A DNA stretch of 64,000 bases from Streptomyces longisporoflavus (GTDB lineage Bacteria; Actinomycetota; Actinomycetes; Streptomycetales; Streptomycetaceae), in assembly GCF_014649775.1 (NCBI RefSeq), contig NZ_BMTR01000011.1, positions 272,616 to 336,615 on the forward strand, read 5' to 3'. The notes beneath the pieces are model-generated. The model searched no databases. It was not told where the DNA came from and saw only the letters and a list, made by a program, of their open reading frames with translations. The position numbers and the translations under genes are program-made. Positions within the stretch are counted from its first letter, which is position 1, and each line of letters starts with the position of its first letter. This document shows, one piece after another, positions 59,775-64,000 of the stretch.

Positions 59775-60716
59775 ATGCAACCAATCATCATCGTCCTGAT
59801 CATTCTGGTGGTGCTGGTATTCATCGCCCTGATCAAGACGATCCAGGTCATCCCGCAGGCCAGTGCGGCGATCGTCGAGCGCTTCGGCCGCTACACACGA
59901 ACGCTGAACGCGGGCCTGAACATCGTCGTCCCGTTCATCGACTCGATCCGCAACCGCATCGACCTGCGTGAACAGGTCGTCCCGTTCCCGCCCCAGCCGG
60001 TGATCACCCAGGACAACCTCGTGGTGAACATCGACACCGTCATCTACTACCAGGTGACCGACGCCCGCGCCGCGACGTACGAGGTCGCCAGCTACATCCA
60101 GGCGATCGAGCAGCTCACCGTCACGACGCTGCGCAACATCATCGGTGGCATGGACCTGGAGCGGACCCTGACCTCCCGCGAGGAGATCAACGCCGCGCTG
60201 CGAGGCGTCCTCGACGAGGCCACCGGCAAGTGGGGCATCCGCGTCAACCGCGTCGAGCTCAAGGCGATCGAGCCGCCGACCTCCATCCAGGACTCGATGG
60301 AGAAGCAGATGCGCGCCGACCGCGACAAGCGCGCCGCGATCCTCCAGGCCGAAGGTGTACGGCAGTCGGAGATCCTGCGCGCCGAAGGCGAGAAGCAGTC
60401 CGCGATCCTGCGCGCCGAGGGTGAGGCCAAGGCCGCGGCGCTGCGTGCAGAGGGCGAGGCCCAGGCCATCCGTACGGTCTTCGAGTCCATCCACGCCGGA
60501 GACGCGGACCAGAAGCTCCTCTCGTACCAGTACCTCCAGATGCTCCCGAAGATCGCCGAGGGCGACGCGAACAAGCTCTGGATCGTGCCCAGCGAGATCG
60601 GCGACGCCCTCAAGGGCCTCGGCGGCGCACTCGGCAACTTCGGCCCCATGGGGGGCGGCGGCGGTTCGGTGCCCGCACAGGGCAAGGAGCGCCGCGAACA
60701 GCCGCCGATCGACTGA
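59775..60716 (+). CDS. SPFH-domain (stomatin/QmcA-like) membrane protein
   Basis: A 313-residue protein: N-terminal TM helix (IIIVLIILVVLVFIALI), SPFH domain with VERFGRYTRTLNAGLNIVVP, QPVITQDNLVVNIDTVIYYQ and LDEATGKWGIRVNRVELKAI, then a long coiled coil with the repeated ILRAEGEKQSA / LRAEGEAQAI units. The tail is Gly-rich. It forms membrane scaffolds (lipid rafts) with NfeD. Starts 115 bases after nfeD, likely one transcript. Confidence 0.94.
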   Translation: MQPIIIVLIILVVLVFIALIKTIQVIPQASAAIVERFGRYTRTLNAGLNIVVPFIDSIRNRIDLREQVVPFPPQPVITQDNLVVNIDTVIYYQVTDARAATYEVASYIQAIEQLTVTTLRNIIGGMDLERTLTSREEINAALRGVLDEATGKWGIRVNRVELKAIEPPTSIQDSMEKQMRADRDKRAAILQAEGVRQSEILRAEGEKQSAILRAEGEAKAAALRAEGEAQAIRTVFESIHAGDADQKLLSYQYLQMLPKIAEGDANKLWIVPSEIGDALKGLGGALGNFGPMGGGGGSVPAQGKERREQPPID

Positions 60717-60725
60717 CGCAAGAAA

Positions 60726-60760
60726 CCCGCGCCCCGAGGGGGCGCGGGGAACTGCGCGCT
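60726..60760. repeat. Dispersed GC-rich palindromic element, copy 2
   Basis: The same element as at 57301-57330, here between the convergent SPFH and HNH genes. The left part is a perfect 10-bp stem (60726-60735 / 60739-60748) that can serve as a terminator for both genes. Confidence 0.8.
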
Positions 60761-60777
60761 CGGCCAAGGCCGGGCGG

Positions 60778-61284
60778 CTACGCGGCAGGCGCTGCCAGCC
60801 ACTCCGGCAGCGCCGCCAACTCGTCCCGGCCAAGCGCCAGCAGCATGGCGTCCGCGGGAGTCGGCTCAAAGGGCTGCCGCAACAACGGCATCCCCGCCTC
60901 CTCCGGCGTACGGTCCGCTTTGCGGTGATTGTCGAGGGCGCACGAAGCAACCGTGTTCAGCCAGGTGTCCCCGCCGCCCTGCGCCCGCGGCACCACGTGG
61001 TCCACGGTCGTCGCCCGCCGCCCGCAGTACGCGCACCTGTGCTGGTCCCGTACGAGAACACCGCGCCGCGACCACGGAGCCCGTCTTCGGAAAGGCACCC
61101 GTACATACCTGCAGAGCCTGATCACCCGCGGCACCGGTATCTCGACCGCCGCCGCGCGCACACGGAGTCCGGGGTGGGCCTGCTCGACGACTGCCTTGTC
61201 ACTGAGGACCAGTACGACGGCACGGTTCAGCGTCACCGTCGACAGCGGCTCGAAGCTCGCGTTCAGCACCAGCGTGTCCCGCAT
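60778..61284 (-). CDS. HNH endonuclease
   Basis: A 168-residue HNH-family nuclease of the kind widespread in actinobacteria. The HNH core is CAYCGRRATTVDHVVPRAQGG (in part), with zinc-type CxxC, the catalytic DHVVPR, and NTVASCALDNHRKADRTP with the central Asn and last histidine. VLVLSDKAVV and YVRVPFRRR precede it. ATG 61284 with GGGAGGTGGG ahead. Role not known; these are not linked to a phage or restriction system here. Confidence 0.9.
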   Translation of the reverse strand: MRDTLVLNASFEPLSTVTLNRAVVLVLSDKAVVEQAHPGLRVRAAAVEIPVPRVIRLCRYVRVPFRRRAPWSRRGVLVRDQHRCAYCGRRATTVDHVVPRAQGGGDTWLNTVASCALDNHRKADRTPEEAGMPLLRQPFEPTPADAMLLALGRDELAALPEWLAAPAA

Positions 61285-61377
61285 TTCGCCCACCTCCCGT
61301 ATGCACACCGACCCACCCCCCGGCGGGCTGGGATCAACTCTGGCCGGGCACGCCGAGATGGACAACGCAATAAAAAA

Positions 61378-61415
61378 TGCCCGCCCCTGATCACTTCCAT
61401 GACCAGGGGCGGGCA
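61378..61415 (-). terminator. Rho-independent terminator of the PEBP gene
   Basis: A perfect 12-bp stem (61378-61389 / 61404-61415) which, read on the minus strand, is followed by TTTTTTA, a true U tract that is unusual for Streptomyces. Confidence 0.9.
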
Positions 61416-61431
61416 AACGTTCAGTGAACGC

Positions 61432-61971
61432 TCAGCTACCGGCGGGAGCCGCATACTCGGCGAGCAACTGCGCCCGCCCGATCGTGTGGAACCGGAGGTT
61501 GAACCCGACGGCGGCGGGCGGAGTGTCGGAATCGGGACCGAGCTTCTCCTGGTCCACCGCGTACACGGTGAACACATAGCGGTGCGCCGGGTCGCCGGGC
61601 GGCGGCGCTGCGCCACCGAACTCCTTCGTCCCGTAGTCGTTGCGCACCTGCACCGCGCCCTCGGGCAGCCCCTCGAACTTGCCGCTGCCCGCGCCGGTGG
61701 GCAGTTCCGTCACCGACACCGGGATGTCGATGACCGACCAGTGCCAGAACCCGCTGCCCGTGGGCGCGTCCGGGTCGAAGCACGTCACGGCGAAACTCTT
61801 GGTCTCCGGCGGGAAGCCTTCCCACCGCAGGTGCGGCGAGGTGTTCCCGGCCGCATGAACCTGAGCGTCCTTAAGGACCGCCCCCGGCTCGACGTCATCG
61901 CTCACGACCGTGAACGACGGCACGGGCGGATGGAAGTCATGGGGAAGCGGCGGCCTCTTGAGCTCGGTCAC
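61432..61971 (-). CDS. YbhB/YbcL-type PEBP family protein
   Basis: A 179-residue phosphatidylethanolamine-binding-like protein. The ligand pocket motif is CFDPDAPTGSGFWHW (residues about 64-78), followed by SVIDIPVSVTELP, VRNDYGTKEFGGAAPPPGD and HRYVFTVYAVD. Cytoplasmic, with no signal peptide. Function in bacteria is poorly understood. Confidence 0.93.
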   Translation of the reverse strand: MTELKRPPLPHDFHPPVPSFTVVSDDVEPGAVLKDAQVHAAGNTSPHLRWEGFPPETKSFAVTCFDPDAPTGSGFWHWSVIDIPVSVTELPTGAGSGKFEGLPEGAVQVRNDYGTKEFGGAAPPPGDPAHRYVFTVYAVDQEKLGPDSDTPPAAVGFNLRFHTIGRAQLLAEYAAPAGS

Positions 61972-62031
61972 GTCGGCACCTCCTGATTGATTCCTGCTCT
62001 GCGGCAGCTCTACAGCTCTTCCGTACCGAGC

Positions 62032-62814
62032 CTAGAACCAGTTGCGCTTGCTGCCGACCTGGGACAGCCACTCGTTCAGGTACCCCGCCCAGTCCGTGCC
62101 CTGGAAGTCGTTCAGACCGACCTTGAACGAGCGGAACGAGTCGCTGCTCTCGCTGAAGAGACCCGGCTTCTTGTCCATCTCCAGGACGACGTCCATCTCG
62201 CGGTCGTCGGCGATGAAGCTCAGCTCGACCTGGTTCAGACCGCGGTACTGCTGCGGCGGGAAGAACTCGATCTCCTGGTAGAACGGCAGCTTCTGCCGCG
62301 TACCGCGGATGTGACCGCGCTCCATGTCGGCGCTCTTGAAGCGGAAGCCCAGCTGAATGAAGGCGTCCAGGATGGCCTGCTGCGCCGGCAGCGGGTGCAC
62401 GTTGATCGGGTCGAGGTCACCGGAGTCCACCGCACGCGCGATCTCCAACTCGGTGGTCACACCGATGTTCATCCCGCGCAGCTGCTGCCCGTCGATGGAG
62501 GTGATCGGCGTCTCCCAGGGGATCTCCAGGCCGAACGGCACCGCGTGCACCTGGCCCGCCTGGAGCGTGAAGGCCCCACCGAGGCGCAGCTTGGTGAACT
62601 CGATGTCCTGCTTCGTCTCCTGGTCCTGGCCCTCGACCTCGACCCGCGCCTGCAGACCGACGGACAGACCCTCGATCTCCTGGTCGACGGAACCGCCCTG
62701 GATCCGCACCTCACCCTGGACGACACCACCGGGTACGACGTTGACCTCGGTCAGCACCGTCTCCACCGAGGCACCGCCGGCACCCAGGCTCGCAAGCAGC
62801 TTCTTGAACCCCAT
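62032..62814 (-). CDS. Spo0M-like sporulation-control protein
   Basis: A 260-residue arrestin-fold protein of the Spo0M family: MGFKKLLASLGAGGASVETV at the start, GGVVQGEVRIQGGSVDQEI in the first domain, VPFGLEIPWETPITSIDGQ between, and LPFYQEIEFFPPQQYRG in the second. In Bacillus, Spo0M affects sporulation and cell morphology; in Streptomyces it is conserved but little known. GGAGGAG directly upstream of ATG 62814. Confidence 0.93.
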   Translation of the reverse strand: MGFKKLLASLGAGGASVETVLTEVNVVPGGVVQGEVRIQGGSVDQEIEGLSVGLQARVEVEGQDQETKQDIEFTKLRLGGAFTLQAGQVHAVPFGLEIPWETPITSIDGQQLRGMNIGVTTELEIARAVDSGDLDPINVHPLPAQQAILDAFIQLGFRFKSADMERGHIRGTRQKLPFYQEIEFFPPQQYRGLNQVELSFIADDREMDVVLEMDKKPGLFSESSDSFRSFKVGLNDFQGTDWAGYLNEWLSQVGSKRNWF

Positions 62815-62975
62815 GACTCTCCTCCCCCAGGCCCCGCCTGTGGTTCGACTCGACTTAAATCCTTGATCCATACAAACGCGAGCAACCCGCGTCCGGTTCC
62901 GAGCCCTCACCCTGGCAACCCGTCCGGCCTGTGGCCACCCGCCCGGCCGGACCGTCTCCAGTAGTCTCGGACAGC

Positions 62976-63617
62976 ATGATCAAGGCCCCTGACCGTACGC
63001 CCCTCACGCACGACTTCTTCGCTCGCCCCGTCCTCGAAGTCGCCCCGGATCTTCTGGGCCGCATCCTCGTACGCAGCTCACCGGAGGGTCCGATCGAGCT
63101 GCGCCTCACAGAGGTGGAGGCCTACGCGGGCGAGGCCGACCCGGGGTCGCACGCCTATCGCGGCCCGACCGCCCGCAACAGCGTGATGTTCGGTCCGCCC
63201 GGCCACGCGTACGTCTACTTCACCTACGGCATGTGGCACTGCCTCAACGTGGTGTGCGGTCCTGAGGGCCAGGCGAGCGGTGTCCTGCTCAGGGCGGGGG
63301 AGATCACGACCGGCGCGGAGATCGCCCGCAAGCGCCGACTCTCGGCCCGCAACGACAGGGAACTGGCCAAAGGCCCCGCACGCCTGGCCACGGCCCTTGA
63401 CGTGGACCGCAGCCAGAACGGCGTAGACCTCTGTACGGGAGAAGACGCCCCCCTCAGCCTGCTTACGGGGACCCCCGTCGACCCCGAGCAGCTCAGCAGC
63501 GGCCCGCGTACGGGAGTCGGCGGTGAAGGCGCCGTCCACCCCTGGCGCTTCTGGATCCCCAACGACCCGACGGTCAGCCCCTATCGGGCCCATGCGCCGC
63601 GGCGCCGCCGAACTTGA
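62976..63617 (+). CDS. aag: DNA-3-methyladenine glycosylase (AAG family)
   Basis: A 213-residue alkyladenine DNA glycosylase. It has FFARPVLEVAPDLLGRILV, the catalytic Glu in LTEVEAYAGEADPGSHAY, RNSVMFGPPGHAYVYFTYG with the DNA-intercalating Tyr region, LNVVCGPEG and KGPARLATAL. Removes 3-methyladenine and other damaged purines. ATG 62976 selected from the beginning of the family alignment; 15 upstream codons are doubtful. Last protein gene before the rRNA operon. Confidence 0.94.
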   Translation: MIKAPDRTPLTHDFFARPVLEVAPDLLGRILVRSSPEGPIELRLTEVEAYAGEADPGSHAYRGPTARNSVMFGPPGHAYVYFTYGMWHCLNVVCGPEGQASGVLLRAGEITTGAEIARKRRLSARNDRELAKGPARLATALDVDRSQNGVDLCTGEDAPLSLLTGTPVDPEQLSSGPRTGVGGEGAVHPWRFWIPNDPTVSPYRAHAPRRRRT

Positions 63618-63639
63618 CGCGGCCTTGGGCGGACCGTAA

Positions 63640-64000
63640 TGTAGCCCGAGCCGCTTGACCCGGTGACGGCGTTCTGCCAGCAGCTGGAAGCGGCCAACCA
63701 CTACCTACGACTTCCCCTCAGCGGGGGCGCATTTCGCATGCTCGCATGCTGGAATTCGAACTCGCGGAACTCGATTATGAGTTGCAGAGGGAATCCGCTA
63801 ACGTAGTGAACACGCCGAAAGGCAAAGGCCCTCCAACGGCCACCGGAAATGAAATCCGAACCGGGAACGGAACGGAAAACGGATCTGGTAGAGTTGGAAA
63901 CGCAAGACAGCAAGAACAGCAAGACAAAATGAAACACCGAAGGGAAGCGCCCGGAGGAAAGCCCGAGAGGGTGAGTACAAAGGAAGCGTCCGTTCCTTGA
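63640..64000 (+). promoter_or_regulatory. rRNA operon promoter and leader region
   Basis: The final 360 bases match the 5' region of a Streptomyces rrn operon as I know it: a TAGAGT -10 (63889-63894) directly followed by TTGGAAACGCAAGAC, then CGAAGGGAAGCGCCCGGAGG, GAGAGGGTGAGTACAAAGG and CGTCCGTTCCTTGA at the edge. GC drops noticeably and the sequence is purine rich (antitermination-type leader). More upstream promoters are likely (CTTGACCCGG near 63655, TTGCAG near 63782). The 16S gene should begin a few hundred bases beyond the window. Confidence 0.88.

Noticed and set aside
60778..61284. HNH protein as part of a defence system
   Set aside because: Stand-alone HNH proteins of this type are common in actinobacterial core genomes and no methylase, helicase or other defence partner is nearby.
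63746..64000. 84-codon frame at the right edge
   Set aside because: Lies in the rRNA leader; composition is that of a non-coding purine-rich leader.

Overview
The window is chromosomal DNA from a Streptomyces species or a very close relative. Base composition is about 70% G+C with strong third-position GC bias, GTG starts are common, and stable palindromic terminators usually lack a U tract. The gene set is typical of the genus: a short chaplin (ChpE type), Asp23/AmaP cluster, streptophobe-type membrane protein, FHA-FHA-ABC transporter, mabA-inhA-like fabG-fabI pair, B12-riboswitch cob genes and a PHO-boxed PiT transporter. From memory, the gene order resembles the S. coelicolor chromosome between pitH2 and chpE; this was not checked by a search. 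I see no insertion sequence, prophage, CRISPR array, tRNA or large biosynthetic cluster. The last 0.36 kb is the promoter/leader of an rRNA operon whose 16S gene lies beyond the right edge.

Layout: 1-1.6 kb cobalamin biosynthesis (partial cobQ, cobD, riboswitch). 1.7-3.3 kb phosphate uptake (small membrane protein, PiT, PHO box). 3.9-9.5 kb class II aldolase with a repetitive N-terminus, alpha/beta hydrolase, unknown protein, zinc metallopeptidase and exported PQQ-repeat-like protein. 9.5-12.8 kb ABC-F ribosome factor with a possible leaderless leader peptide, small HTH protein and enoyl-CoA hydratase. 12.9-16.1 kb alkaline-shock/envelope module (P10-annotated protein divergent from Asp23, small membrane protein, Asp23, DUF6286 type, AmaP). 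16.4-19.4 kb atypical SDR, SURF1, Cys-rich protein and DEDDh exonuclease-BRCT. 19.5-24.5 kb TetR repressor divergent from a tightly coupled operon (acetoacetate-decarboxylase-like protein, SDR, two amidohydrolase-2 proteins), the least explained metabolic unit here. 24.6-27.3 kb sterol-desaturase-like enzyme, lysoplasmalogenase and CopD. 27.5-30.7 kb tandem secreted subtilases.

31-33 kb acetate symporter pair (DUF485-actP) with a CRP-like site. 33.2-35.5 kb moaA, small zinc-ribbon-like protein, DUF3099 and GlsB/YeaQ. 35.6-39.8 kb tyrS and tldE-tldD. 40.0-41.5 kb fatty acid synthase II genes fabG-fabI. 41.6-44.8 kb secreted Cys protein, GntR/MFS divergent pair and two small membrane proteins. 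44.9-46.7 kb SixA phosphatase converging on serB through a 28-bp hairpin. 47.2-52.7 kb streptophobe protein divergent from FHA-FHA-ABC, then a transglycosylase with an unusual structured upstream region. 53-54.8 kb queA-SDR. 55.0-57.2 kb GAF kinase/NarL regulator preceded by twin GGNCCTT-type boxes, then chpE. 57.4-63.6 kb unknown protein, ABC ATPase, NfeD-SPFH pair, HNH endonuclease, PEBP protein, Spo0M-like protein and 3-methyladenine glycosylase.

The region is mostly conserved core chromosome. Units linked by overlap or very short spacing include cobD-cobQ, DUF485-actP, tldD-tldE, queA-SDR, the two subtilases, the two amidohydrolases and kinase-regulator. Long antisense reading frames are GC-bias shadows and are not annotated.
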